From NCBI GenBank assembly GCA_944472155.2, contig OX235272.1, forward strand, positions 91,456,020-91,520,019: a DNA stretch of 64,000 bases, written 5' to 3'. Origin of the DNA: Trichobilharzia szidati. Lineage: Eukaryota > Platyhelminthes > Trematoda > Strigeidida > Schistosomatidae. The notes below the pieces were generated by a model. The model was given only the letters and a program-made list of their open reading frames with translations. It did no database searches and was not told the origin of the DNA. The position numbers were made by a program, and so were the translations under genes. Numbering within the stretch: position 1 is the stretch's first letter; the number at the start of each line of letters is the position of its first letter. Positions 29,740 to 41,039 of the stretch are shown here, piece after piece.

Positions 29740-31480
29740 TCGATATATATATCTAAGACTGAAGTATAGAATATATGCATGTATGTATGCGGGTGATAGA
29801 CAGACAGAGAAGAGTACTATGCTTTAAGTTTATAACGAATTATTATTATTATTAATATTATTACTATTATTGATATTCCTCAGCCTAGTTCATTATCTCG
29901 TCTACTCAGTGTTAAGAGAATACCAAAGATTGACAATACAATCTCACTACACAATAGACATTCACTAAAAAAAATACAATATACAAATTGGGTGGGGTCT
30001 GGCACAGAGATCAGTACAGTTGAAATGTTACTACTACTATTACTACTACTCTCCTTGTATAAATGAAATTAGATTCATATAAGAAGAATGAATGTCATCT
30101 AATTAAACTGTACCTAAAATAGACAGATGTCTGGGTCATTATAAAGTACTCAAAAGTTGTTGGGTTTTGTACTCCTTTTCACTGGAATCATTTTTATTTT
30201 ACCGATTGGATGGAAAGTTAGCTAGCTAGCTAGCTGGCTGGCTAAGCAACAAAATAACAATGAATTTTACAGTAAATATAATTTATTATTATTATTATTA
30301 CTATTAAAGGTCATTTGTTCCATTGTCATTCACTTTGACCCTTTGTTTAAAATATTTACTCTTAATTATATATGCTATACTTATATACAGTAAGGTTGTA
30401 AATAATTAACTGTATTTCAAAGTACATCCCTGTCACAGGTCAACATCAGACATAGAAATAATAATAAACAAAACAATCAAACATAAAAAAGAAACTAACT
30501 GACTGACATCTTTTGAGACCGACCTCAAGAATTAAATAGCATAAAGGTATACTTGGGGTACTTAACTCTACCAAGTGGATATTCCACACTAGATGATGAT
30601 GACAACGAAAGTCAGGAGACTAAGTTAAATTTTATGCAGTGCAAGAGTGTGGCCACACTAATGACCTTGGAATGCTCAGTCACACCAAGTTAGTGAAACC
30701 AGGTAAATAAAACTTTAATCATGAGATAATAAAATATGCTTAATGAAGTGTTATGATATTAAACGGGATATCTGGTAAGTTTTAGGTTAGGTTTGGGGGG
30801 AAGATTAAGTTAAGTTGTAGGCTAAGGACAGGTTAGGGTTGGAGATAAGGGTTAATGCCGCGTCACGGGTTAGGTTACGCATAGATTAGGGCTAGGCTTA
30901 GGATTTGAAGACTTAGATGAATACATATATGTAATGAGCCTCCGGTGCAAAACCGGGAGGCAGTTTTGTTACATGTCACAGAAAGGTATCCTGTGTAACA
31001 GTTTCACGTCATTTTATTCATTATTTTCATTAATATATGTATTTTATTGCCTTTTTCAAATGATTGGTGCATCGCACTCTGGTGTTTATACTTTAATTTT
31101 TCCAATAAGGGATATAGATTATACTACGAGGGTTCCTGATCATTGTGTACACTGAAGGTCTAGGGTATCGACTAGTCAACTGATCATCGGTGCACACCAT
31201 TGAATAGTAAGTGATAAGCTGAGGTGAACAAAAGTAGTTCAGTGTGTTGTTTCTAGAGTTTCCATTGGCTTTTATGGTTAGTTAATAATGATTCCTGATG
31301 AAATCGACCTTGACTGAAATCAATCAAGTTTCCACAAGTTAAATAAATCAGTTAGGAAGTAGCATTCAAAAAGAGCGGAACTTATTTGAAGGGTTACACA
31401 ACTGAGATTCAGTGCTATACTGTCTGATACTGTATTTATATATGGGATAAACTAACTGTCAAGTGTTGGTTTTTGCACGG
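29740..31480. other. Unassigned intronic sequence with simple repeats
   Basis: Contains (ATT)n runs (29838-29858 and 30284-30300), a CTAG-rich run (30220-30242) and a telomere-like patch (30775-30905). The 73-codon frame at 30934 has no recognisable domain. Confidence 0.45.
30775..30905 (+). repeat. Degenerate TTAGGG-like patch
   Basis: Repeated GGTTAGG/GGGTTA/TTAGGG words (GTTAGGTTTGG, GGTTAGGGTTGG, GGGTTAGGTTACG, GATTAGGGCTAGG) in one orientation over about 130 bases. Schistosome telomeres are TTAGGG. This is imperfect and interstitial. Confidence 0.4.
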
Positions 31481-31489
31481 ATTTTTGAT

Positions 31490-31935
31490 TCATTACAGAT
31501 GAGATCACGAGCTGACTTCAGTTAGAGAACCACTGGAAACCAGAAAGGAGCACTGGGCAGCTGTTTCGTCCTCCAGCAGTGTTCAGCTATTGGGGTTCGA
31601 ACCCAGGACCTTCCGGTTACAAGGTGAGCTCGTAGACCATTCATCCACTGGGAATTGATCCAAGGGCCCATGAATTTCAACTTCTGCCAATTCGCAGTAT
31701 ATACAGAGCAACCGCCAGACAATGTCATCGGCGACTAACTGTTCTCTTATCCGACTTGTCAGACCCCGTTAATCCTGACTTCTCACTAGAACTCTAGAAA
31801 ACCTATGTCATGGAACCAGTCACAGAAACTGGAATTCATGGTTTCCAGTGACGTCCTGCTGGTTCTTCGATGGTTCTCTAACTGAATTCAACCGATAATC
31901 AAACCTATAAACCAGGTAATCAAGCGAAACTGACT
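31490..31935. mobile_element. SINE-B inverted pair
   Basis: Minus copy 31490-31815 (tail, damaged hammerhead near 31545-31585, tRNA-like head CGAACCCAGGACCTTCCGG rc, upstream module). Plus fragment 31840-31935 has GGTTCTTCGATGGTTCTCTA and the tail. 3' ends outward. Confidence 0.65.
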
Positions 31936-31939
31936 TGAA

Positions 31940-32810
31940 GCCAATGATAAACTAATACCGCAGAAGTGAAAACATCCAAAAAATCAATAGCCTACAGCTG
32001 TTTCAGCAGAATTCAACATTGAGTGCTGCTGTTTTAGTGAGTTGGTTAAGAAGGAGACATTAGGTAAAATGCCTCCACCACTTGCTACGCTGTCGTATTA
32101 TGTTCCGTTAATTAGGCACAATCCCTAGTTAACTCTAAACGACAACTAGGTTGTTCAACATCGATACTGAAATATAAACCGCGTTTTGCACCACTCTGTC
32201 TTGCCAAATGTTCTGGCCTGTTTTAAGTAAGCACAACTGGGTTGATAGATTAACCATTATCGTAATGACACACAAATTATCTGCAAAATGATCCACTGAA
32301 GTTTTTCCTATCCAAATTTTTAAATCATCAGCATAGTTTTTTGAGAAGTATTTTCAGTACTATCCGATGAGACCATGTATTTCGAACCATGTTGATTTAT
32401 CAGCCAATCATCTACCTACTTAAATATTGCTGAGTAGGCTAACTGAAATAATCTTTGTTAGACGATGAACTGATGTGCTATATGCAGGTTGAAAACTACA
32501 CAGTTTAAATTCCCGCTCATATTAAATGTCCAATAACTCCGTACACGGTGTGAGACATCACAAAAATGAAAGTGGTGTGATGTACCACTTGGTTCACGAT
32601 CAAATATTCACTACGATTATACAAAAAATCTAGTCGGAAAAGAAGTTTTTTCTTTTAAATTTATAGTCTATACTAAAGATTGAAATTGATTCTTACGAAG
32701 TTGTTGGTCGAGCTGAACTAAGCACGTTTTTGAAATAGTTTATAATCCGACAAAACAGTCTATAGTAGTTTATTTCATGCATTAATTTTTTTTCTACTAG
32801 GCAGTAACCA
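31940..32810. other. No gene seen
   Basis: Intronic sequence without recognised elements. Confidence 0.4.
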
Positions 32811-32814
32811 ATGT

Positions 32815-33095
32815 TGTGTGTCTATTCCTTGGCGTAGGTGTTGACAGGATAATTCAGTCAGTCAGGTTTGCAAATTGGTCAGCAAGTCAGATAACTCGTC
32901 ATCGCAGTGTAAGCTGAATTGATGTTGGATGGCTGGAGGCGATCGACAGGATGTCGTCTACTAGATTTCTGCTATTGGCACTCGTCCAGCAATATATATG
33001 CTGACTGAAGGAAATGATGTGCCCTGTGAGATTCGAACATGAGTCATGCAGTGGTGTAGTCGAAGAAACTAACATTAAGGCATTTAAGTTTACGA
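32815..33095 (-). mobile_element. SINE-C (tRNA-derived)
   Basis: Minus orientation: tail TTCCTTGGCGTAGGTG and AGTCAGTCAGGTTTGC at 32825-32875, body GGAGGCGATCGACAGGATG, head with B box near 33030-33040 (GAGATTCGAACATGAG on the plus strand). Counterpart of the copy at 63415-63850. Confidence 0.65.
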
Positions 33096-33234
33096 TTGAC
33101 CTCCTGTATGACTGTAATGGGTACTCTGATTGATGTATAATAGACCTATAAAACAAGCCTCAGTATTGTCTTCATGCGTGGAATTCCTTAGATTCAGATA
33201 ATGACAACCAACAATACAATTCCGTAGGCCTTAC

Positions 33235-34310
33235 AAGCTGAGTTATCGAATACATCATAGCATGGCAGTCGAATCTTCACCTCAACTTCATCGACAGCGT
33301 TGACCGCGAAGTAATTTGGAAACTGCCCCAATTCTGTATCAACCCCATTCAACAGCTGGCTATATGACAATGGCACATGTCAGGTGATCCACAACGGAAA
33401 ACTAAGTGAGGCGCTCGAAGTGAATACAGGAGTAATACATGGCTGCTTGTCTATTATCACCGATGACATTACTAATTGTGGTGGACTGGATTGTGTGTCA
33501 GGCTGTGCGTTGGGAGTAAGAAGACAGGAATACGTTGGACCTATAAGAAGACTCTAGAAGATCTGCATTTTGCGTGTGGATAATCTCAAAGACTTGCAGG
33601 GAGACAAAAACCAACAAACTGGCTGAAGACGGGACTGCAGGTGAACATGGAGAAGACGGAGGTGATGAACATAATCAGCCAATAACAAAAACCTCCAATC
33701 ACTATCAACGGAAAAAATATGAAAGAGGCCACTTCCTTCACTTATCTAGGCAGAGTCGTTTGAACTACAGGCACTACAGGAGGCAAGACTGGAAGAGAGA
33801 TTTTCATAAATCTGAAATCAGTGTAGAAATCTTTTGCACTCAGCAGAAACAACAAAATCTGGATTTTCAACACCAACGTTAAGTCAATCACCTCTTCTAT
33901 ACGGGTCAGAAACTTGGCAAACGCATCACGTAAATCATTTCCAACAAGCTTCAGACTATCACCAACAACCGCCTTCGCTACACGCTGAAGAACAGATGGC
34001 CGGCCGGAAAGAATTAGCTACATGGAACTCCGGGAACAAATCAATCAAGAACCTGTTGCTCAACAAATATTCCGAAGGCAATGGATCGGACACACGCTGA
34101 GAAGACCGTTGGGTCACACTGTGCTCAAGACCACTACTCGAGTGGAACCCAAACAGGAAACGGCGAGTTAGGCGCTGGCCCGAAGAAGACATAGAGAAGA
34201 TCGTTTGAAGAAGAGACGATAGCCTATGAGCAATTATGGGGCCGGCTAGTGAGGACTGCAGGAAACAAGATAAAACGGAGGTGAACTGTTATAATAATAT
34301 TATTATAATG
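33235..34310 (+). mobile_element. RTE LINE fragment, broken FADD lineage
   Basis: From around RT motif A (CGACAGCGTTGACCGCGAAG) through GVIHGC-like motif B to the C-terminal tail (LLYGSETW at 33890-33915) and 3' remnants. Near 33570 the FADD box is replaced by GCGTGTGGATAATCTC. Inside the host gene's intron, opposite to its direction. Confidence 0.7.
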
Positions 34311-34429
34311 CAAGCTAAATTGCATCCGGAGTAACGAACGATACTCTTATTTGAAATTGAAACATAAAAGAAACCCGATGACAAACTTCAGAAGAAGTAA
34401 GCTCAAATGCTTAACAACTCATGGTAGTT

Positions 34430-35120
34430 TTATGACACTGTCTAGGTCGGTCGGTTTTCGACATAGAACTTTGCACATATGTGCGGCAGTTCAAGTCGCC
34501 ACACTCCATGTAGCACACAAAGCAAGAGAAGAAAGTAGGAGAAATGCATAATATAGACAGTAAACAGAGGTGTGAGACAAAGGAATAGTAATAACGAAGA
34601 ACAAAAGTTACATTGGAAATCATAAGTCACAAGGAGTGGATGCATCTGCGACAGCCATTGAGAACGATTTTGAGCCATGTCACCAATTGTTTCCAACCAT
34701 TGGTTTTTACCGTCCCGAAGACCCCAACCAGGAAGTCTACATCTTCCTACGTGGCTTAGACTAACTGTTGTGGATTTCATTGACTGGTGCCATGTTTTCG
34801 TTTGACCGCCGCTAGCTCTTTTCCAGCCTGGCCCTATATCAGCTAACATTGCCCGTCGAGGAAGGCGATCGATGGCTAGGCATATGTAGTACATGTCCTA
34901 ACCATCTCAGTCGATGTAATTTCACAGTCTCGTCGACTGATTTCCCCACCTTACCTAGCACTCGATGCCTAACCTCAATATTGCTCACCTTATTATACCA
35001 CTTCACGCGGGAGATAGAACGCAGACACCTTTGATCGAAGACAGCTAATCTTTTCATGTCTTCCGCTCTCAATGGCCACGTCTAGACACTAGTGTCGAAC
35101 TCCGAAGTGCATACTGCTGA
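34430..35120 (-). mobile_element. LINE-2 (non-LTR) 3' fragment
   Basis: Minus frames read KRLAVFDQRCLRSISRVKW, LHRLRWLGHVLHMPSHR, GWKRASGGQTKTWH, VGRCRLPGWGLRDGKNQWLE and DMAQNRSQW, a non-LTR C-terminal tail different from the RTE copies. It ends with the family 3' end near 34440-34520. It lies 70 bases inside the intron donor. Confidence 0.75.
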
Positions 35121-35188
35121 ATTACACAAGTAATATGAAGCACAAAATTGATTTTCTGTCACACTCAAAGTATGAAAAAATAACTCAC

Positions 35189-37883
35189 CTATAATCAATA
35201 AACCAATTCGAATCAAATTATACACTGAATGATTAAATTCCAGTGAATAACACATTGATGTAACAGTTTGAATGTCATGAAGTAAATTTGACATTTTATG
35301 ATGATGATGTATGATCAGCAGATTTGTGTTTCGATTTTATTTCTTCATTATTATTGATTAAATCTTTTTGTTCATATTTTCCATGAGTTGATTTATCATC
35401 ATCATGATCATCATTTCCTTCACTTCCATCAGCTGACGATGTTGACGCTGAAGATGAAGGCAATACTGATTCAATTGTCAATAAGTCTAACTGTTTATGC
35501 TCAATTAAATAAACTAGTAATAATCGATACCATGACATATTTAAGAATTTAAGTCTTGTCTCAATTGATTGATCTAATATGTGTAGACGAAAGCAGCTTA
35601 ATAAACTTGTCATCTGTTCAACAGGTATATTTGATGTCTGTGTCATTTTATCATTGCTATTATTATTATTATTATTACTTTCATTATTTTGAAGTAAAGA
35701 AATCAGAATTGGTTCCGGCTGTTTCACTAAACTAATCATTTGAATTAACCAGTATCTTATACGACCTCGATAACGACTGGAATTTCTGCGTAAAAATAAC
35801 TTGAAGTCTTCACTGGGGACTTTCATCGGTGAAGAATTAGAAGGAGACGAAGAAGAAGAAGGAGAAGAAGAACAGGAAGAAGTGAAGGAATGTCTAGTTG
35901 TGATAATGTCAACAATGTCTGTATCAAAATTATTGTTATTATTGCTATTACTATTACTACTATTATTATCACTACTGGAATGCTGGTTCAATGTCCGATT
36001 GGGCAATGAATGTGTTTTGTTTAAATAATCCGCCTGGTTAACTTTTTTAATTGAATACAGTCGATTAGATAAAGATTTTTTAGGTGGGAAATTGTCACCG
36101 GTATTATATTTTGACATGGAATTCGATTTGCAAAGTGGTATTTTCGATGTAGACTTAGGCGATACAACGTTTTGTTGACAATCTTGTGTATTTACAACAC
36201 TGGGATAGCTAGAATTATCAGCTGACGTCGGAGATGTGTTCGTTAGACATTGCTGTTGTTGTTGATGTTGTTGTTGTTCATTCTCCTGCTTTACACTTGA
36301 AGTTGTTCCACCGGAATTGGATAAGGAATTTAATAATTCATAGGCTAATTCATAAGTTGTTTTAGGAGTGTTACGTGAATTGAGCAAATTATTATCATTA
36401 TTATTATTACTATTATTACTATTATATTATTATTGTTATGGTTTAGTGTGCCACTGAGTGACTGGAAGACAGAAGATGCACAGATGGCGAGTGCAGCTGA
36501 CAGCGCAACACGATAACAGTCAGGGGATAAAATAAAATCAAGAAAATTTGTTGTGAGCGCATTTGATTCAGTATTTGATATGTTCACGGGAAGTTTTTCA
36601 GTATGCTCTAGTGCATTAGAAAGACACGGATACTTTTCTGACGGTTTACGTTCGGGTCTTGAATTACTGCTACTGCTGCTGTTGATGGTAGTCGTAGTCG
36701 TAGTAGTATAGTGGTATTAATATTGGCACTGGTTTTTCTATTACAACCGATTTTCTTCGTTGATAAAGGCAGGTTAACCGAATTGTGTCGTTGAGCGCTA
36801 CATTTAATCACATCTGAATTATCGGATAATCGGGATTTACCGGCAAAACTTCGCCTTCGTTTTAGTTCTGTCATATCGGATTGACTATTTGGTAAGCCCA
36901 ATCGATTGGAATGCGATGCTGAGGATAAATCTAGTGGTTGTTCCAAACACTCTTGATTATTGATGATGGACAGTAATGAAGAGTGATCAGACGATGACTG
37001 GGAATGTATAGTATTATTGGCATTAAGGAAATCAATTTTGTCTAATAACTTTTTAGGGGAAACTTGAGAACAGGTTAACATGTTAATATTTGATGGACTT
37101 AGCACAGACGATGATAAGGAAGATGAAGATGAAGGCGATGATGTCGATGAAGGTGATAACGAAAATGATGACGGCGATGATGACAATTTTTCAGCTGATG
37201 CAGCATTACGCGGAAAATGTTTTCCTCCATCAGTATCAGTCGACTTCTCTGGTGTCCGTAAGGCGATACAATGTTTTGTTGGCCTAAGCGGTTTACGTCT
37301 TCTTTGCATAGTTTGACCACGTGTTTTACGCTTACTGTGAAAATCTTCTTTTGCAAAGTTATTTATTGACTCAACATTGTCGTCATCACATGTGACAAAC
37401 ACCAATTGACTTCGCATATAAACTGAATTGAAGTTCTCTCTACCAGATAATAAATCATACAGTAGACTAGTCGGTGGAGAGCATTTTTTCGGTGTGCTAA
37501 TGGATCGCTCGGTAGTATTCCGTTTTACGCTGGTCTCATTTTTACTCCGTTGATTACTACTACTATACGGTGTACAAAACTCATCTTTCTCGTGGTATCT
37601 TGATAACTTGACATTATTATTATTATTGCTGTTGTTATTATTATGCCTTTCAAGTTTATTGGTAGCTTTCATGTCATACTCCATCATTAATTCCTCTTCG
37701 ATTAGTCTGTGAACACGTTTAATGCTGAGTAAACGTTTCTGTGTATCATCACTGGGTTGTTTTGGTATCTCCTCTATTTTTTTAAGTGATTCATATTGTG
37801 AGGTAGATGGGGAATTGTCAGTTTGATGCATTTGATGAGTTTGTTCACCCTCAGTGATTGACGATAAAGCATCAGATGCTAAC
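35189..37883 (-). CDS. Long exon of nuclear-receptor-like gene, frames broken at microsatellites
   Basis: Acceptor CCCCTCTAG just above 37883, donor GTGAGT below 35189. About 899 codons, in order: LASDALSSITEGE, RVHRLIEEELMMEYD, Asn- and Ser-rich tracts, a basic patch (RKTRGQTMQRRRKPLRP), PLDLS (36923-36937, a CtBP-type motif), ALSAALAICASSVFQS, TYELAYELLNSL, poly-Gln/Asn, RYWLIQMISLV, RLHILDQSIETRLKFLNMSW then YRLLLVYLIEHKQLDLLTIE, an acidic insert, and LLHDIQTVTSMCYSLEF to RIGLLII. The LDQ...W..LL pattern resembles ligand-binding-domain helices 4-5. The frame switches at 36705-36722 (ACT repeat), 36421-36433 (AAT repeat) and 35295-35310 (CAT repeat). The DNA-binding exons are not in view. 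Another helical regulator is possible. Confidence 0.65.
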
Positions 37884-37914
37884 CTAGAGGGGTTTTAGGA
37901 ATGAAAGGAATAAT

Positions 37915-38530
37915 GACAATTAAAACGTTTCAACAATAATAATGTAACACATAAGGATATAATTTCTCGTGGTCACGGACATCTAGCAGTGTGGTTAAAT
38001 AAAGGTGTTGTGAAAACTGTCAACAATTCTGTTTTTGACCACCTCTTTCGAACAGGTCATAAGGCTAGCAGTGAAGAGCCTTTCTGTGTCATCTATCTAG
38101 GGTATTAAATCGTCGAAAAGATATCTTTGCTGAACTTCGTGTTCTCTTCTTTCTAATTATCAAACACTCTAATCAGCACAGGCCATTGCAATTCCCCCCT
38201 TAAGTCAACCGAAGCTCTGCATGCGACTATTGCTACCTTGACCTAGTGTCAAACGCAGAAATTCATAAATTCTGTCTTACTTCCCTTAATTTATCTGATA
38301 CACAATCAGCTTAGTGTTATATTAATGCATTTTATCTCTCTCTCTCTTACTGATGATTTTGAAATATAATCGGTCGATATTATTGATTCAATGTAATTTA
38401 AAACAGCAATAGAGTTATTAATAACAAAAATTCTTTAATAATTATAGATGCATATAAATGTAGAATCTAATGAAGAAGAGATTATCGAGAGGAATATTCT
38501 TTGTTCATGAATCAGTCTTCTCAATTTTTA
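37915..38530 (+). mobile_element. PLE-2 copy, 3' part
   Basis: Degenerate coding: HLAVWLNKGVVKTVNNSVF, DHLFRTGHKASSEEPFCVIY, then a frameshifted tail. Non-coding 3' region with a hammerhead-like fold (38463-38506). Sister of 12490-13150, only about 30 bases upstream of the host exon acceptor. Confidence 0.7.
38463..38506 (+). ncRNA. Candidate hammerhead in second PLE-2 copy, degenerate
   Basis: GAAT (38463-38466) pairs with GTTC (38503-38506). Stem III AGGAA/UUCUU is intact through a G-U pair. The core has CTAATGAA (G5 changed to A) and GAGA for GAAA, so it should be inactive. Confidence 0.35.
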
Positions 38531-38589
38531 ATGAGCATCTTCAGTGAATTAAGATAATGGTCTGTTCAAATGATCACTTATTATTATTA

Positions 38590-38780
38590 GTAGTAGTATT
38601 GTTCCCTTGGGTTCCAAGTGGAACATAGGGGGCTTCAACAACACATCTCCACTTTCTTCTATTTTCTGCCATCCTCTTCAGCTGGATTCACGATTGCCCA
38701 AACTCTTTCATCTCTTCCTCACACGACCTCCTCTATGTCACCCTAGGATGACCCACTCGTCGCTTCCCATTTGATCCCTT
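38590..38780 (-). mobile_element. RTE LINE 3' end fragment
   Basis: GTTCCCTTGGGTTCCAAGTG and CCTCTATGTCACCCTAGGA match the reverse complement of the RTE 3' 190 bases. Confidence 0.75.
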
Positions 38781-38894
38781 ATTTATTTTAATGCTGACAT
38801 GAAGACAGACCTTGTGTCATTGAGATCAAGGAGAAAATGGAATCTATAAAATCAAACGGACAGATATGTACGTGCGATATATATATATATATAT

Positions 38895-38936
38895 ATTCCT
38901 TTCCGTTCCCAGTGGTAAATAGGGCTTCAAGTTTCA
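38895..38936 (-). repeat. SINE-D tail fragment
   Basis: CCTTTCCGTTCCCAGTGG and AGGGCTTCAAG match the SINE-D 3' tail (see 55700-55735). Preceded by a (TA)n run at 38878-38897. Confidence 0.55.
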
Positions 38937-39325
38937 GCTTTGAATGGTTACAGGATTTCATCATGAGCTGATATTGGTTAGAGAACCATTGGAAAACCTG
39001 AAAGTACTGGACAGCTGTTTCATCCTAGTTTGGGACTCTTCATTGATGCGCACCCTCCGGGGTTCAAACCCAGGACCTTCTGGTTACAAGGCGAGCGAGC
39101 TCATAGACCATTGAGCCACTGGGACCCGATCCAATTGGTCTATGAATTCTAACTTCTGCCAATTCACTACATAGCGCGACCGCTAGCCAATGTCATCGGT
39201 GGCGAGTATTTGTCCTCACACCCGACCTGCTGCACCCTACTGGTCACGACTTCCCACTAGAACACCAGGTAACTACCTACCTGAATAGGGCCAGTCGCCA
39301 GTGAGCATCTCATTGATATTCAGTA
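38937..39325 (-). mobile_element. SINE-B, near full length
   Basis: Minus orientation: tail (GGTTACAGGATTTCATCATG), hammerhead near 39008-39050 with C3 changed to A, tRNA-like head (39060-39130), upstream module (GACATAGCGCGACC complement, then TGGTCACGACTTCCCACTAG) to about 39325. Confidence 0.75.
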
Positions 39326-39500
39326 GCAGTGGTTTTATTTCTACGGAGTGAGGTTGCTAACCTCAAGCCCAACCTTCCCTCTTTACTGGCCTTACTACCG
39401 ACTTAACGAGGTTTAGGAGTGCGTCGGCCGGGATTTGAACCCTGAATCACGTATGTGGTTGGCGAGCGTTCTACCACTGAACCACAGGCGCACTTGTACG
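39326..39500 (-). mobile_element. SINE-D copy
   Basis: Minus orientation: body (TTGCTAACCTCAAGCCCAAC) and tRNA-like head 39425-39497 (TGCGTCGGCCGGGATTTGAA, TCTACCACTGAACCAC). The RTE-like tail is missing at the junction with SINE-B. Confidence 0.65.
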
Positions 39501-40205
39501 TGCGATAGATAGATAGTGCCTGAATAAACTACATAATTTTTCAAGAATCACATGAAGAATTTTAAAAAATGTTTCGTTAACGTTAACCGTAATAAAGAAG
39601 GCGTTTCTCTGATTATCACCATCTTTTAGTAAATTTCATCGGCAGTGTTAACAGGGATTTATAAACTTATCGATATTTAAAGGTGATGCAAGGCACTTAA
39701 AGCTGTAGACTATTCGAATTCTTCTCCTGAAACTTTCGTCTTGAAACGAAACTTTAAGATATCAAAATAAAAACGAACTATTCGTATTTTGTTATTTTAC
39801 ATTTATTTATTTTTACATTCCCTATTGGTTAGTTACATTGGACGGCAGTGTTCGGTCTGTGTTAGCCTGTCGCCTCCTAGTACAGACGCTTTGACTATGC
39901 CATGAGATGTACATGATATTACCCGGTTGTCTTGTAACAACAGAAGGCGAGACACGGAAGCCAAGGTATACTTTTCATTATTCAAACCGCTGTTTATATA
40001 TCTACAGTTTATATTCATTAACCAATCACCGAGCGTGTGATTTAGGTTTACATCAAACAACATGAAATAGAATGTTCAAATATACATAGTATTCTTTTAT
40101 TAATGCAGTATATAACTGTGGGAAATGTATTCTGTCTTTAAAATCAAATAGAATGTTCAAAAGATATATTGTATGCAGTATTGAACTGTGTAAATACGTG
40201 AGCAT

Positions 40206-40811
40206 TCACTTATCTAGGGAGCATTGTCTCAACTACAGGAGGAACGGACGAGGATGTCAAATCGAGCGAGAATCGGGAAGGCGAGAAACACATTCATCAA
40301 CCTGAAACCAATCTGGAAATCTTCCACTGTCACTCTGCATCAACAACAAAATTCGGATTTTCAATACAAACGTCAAGTCAGTTTTGCTATACGGATCAGA
40401 AACTTGGCAGGTCACAAAGAATATTTTCAACAGGTTGCAGACCTTTATCAACAACTGTCTTCGTTCTATACTCAAGATCAGATGGCCGGAAAGAATCACA
40501 AACAAGAAGCTATGGGAACTAGCAAAACAGGAACCAATCTCCCAACAAATATGCAGGAGAAAGTGGAGATGGATTGGTCACTCGCTGAGGAGGCCATTGG
40601 GTGACATCGCGCGTCAGGCCCTCGAGTGGAACCCGAAAGGGAAGCGGCGAGTGGGACGTCCAAGGGTGACATGGAGGAGATCGTGTGAAAAAGAGTGGAA
40701 ACAGTATGGATTAACATGGATGCAAGTGAAAAGTACAGCACAAGACAGAAGCAAGTGGAGGCGTGCAGTTGAAGCCTTATGTTCCACTAGGAACCCAAGG
40801 GAACAATAATA
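40206..40811 (+). mobile_element. RTE LINE, 5'-truncated, with 15-bp target duplication
   Basis: TAAATACGTGAGCAT occurs at 40191-40205 and 40812-40826 exactly on both sides. The insert runs from the FTYLGSIVSTTGGT part of the ORF to GGGAACAATAATA. The intact duplication and near-intact frame mark it as the youngest RTE copy here. Confidence 0.85.
40384..40809 (+). pseudogene. RTE ORF C-terminal tail, open
   Basis: 141 residues without interruption: LYGSETWQVTKNIFNRLQTF, RWPERITNKKLWE, RKWRWIGHSLRRPLG, WNPKGKRRVGRPRVTWRR and AQDRSKWRRAVEALCSTRN. Truncated at the 5' side, so no enzyme function. One frameshift against the preceding FTYLGS segment. Confidence 0.75.
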
Positions 40812-40955
40812 TAAATACGTGAGCATAAAGACCGTTGGCAGACATTGTCTGTATCACACCACCACAGTCTTAGTGACTAACGTTTCAGCGTTTGAAACGG
40901 TGAGTGCTGGTTTTGAATTTAAGTAAGAATACCATCACCCACTGAGAGTACATGT

Positions 40956-41005
40956 GAATCCAGTTGATGAGTCCCGGATACGACGAGACATTTGTCCTAG
41001 ACTCC
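40956..41005 (+). ncRNA. Degenerate Sm-alpha hammerhead
   Basis: GAATCCAG, then TTGATGAG (C3 changed to U), GTCCCGGATACGAC and GAGA for GAAA. Not expected to cleave. Confidence 0.55.
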
Positions 41006-41039
41006 ACTGGTAGCTACCACCTAGCAAGTATCATTTTCT

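Larger units (their letters stand above)
26821..35188 (-). other. Intron (8.4 kb) of the host gene
   Basis: Donor GTGAGT at 35188-35183 after ...ATTATAG; acceptor ATTCTAG at 26827-26821. Phase 1. It contains an RTE copy (27180-29085), SINE-B pairs, SINE-C, another RTE fragment and a LINE-2 fragment, so most of its length comes from insertions. Confidence 0.75.
39933..40866 (-). mobile_element. Solo LTR with RTE insertion
   Basis: Same LTR family as 10972-11219 but minus: starts TGTAACAACAGAAGGCG, ends CACACCACCACA. Flanked by GTCT. It carries the longer variant with an internal duplicated segment (also at 47496). Bases 40206-40811 are an inserted RTE fragment. Confidence 0.8.
39815..41035. 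mobile_element. Sm-alpha inverted pair interrupted by a solo LTR
   Basis: Tail in minus orientation at 39815-39900. Head, hammerhead (40956-41005) and following part in plus orientation from about 39920 and from 40867. The tRNA-like head is cut by the LTR 39933-40866 (GTCT duplicated at 39929-39932 and 40867-40870). Confidence 0.7.

Noticed and set aside
35801..36028. Plus-strand acidic/Leu-rich frame
   Set aside because: Antisense shadow of the Ser/Asn-rich host exon on the minus strand.
37080..37316. Plus-strand Asp/Glu-rich frame
   Set aside because: Antisense of poly-Ser codons in the host exon.
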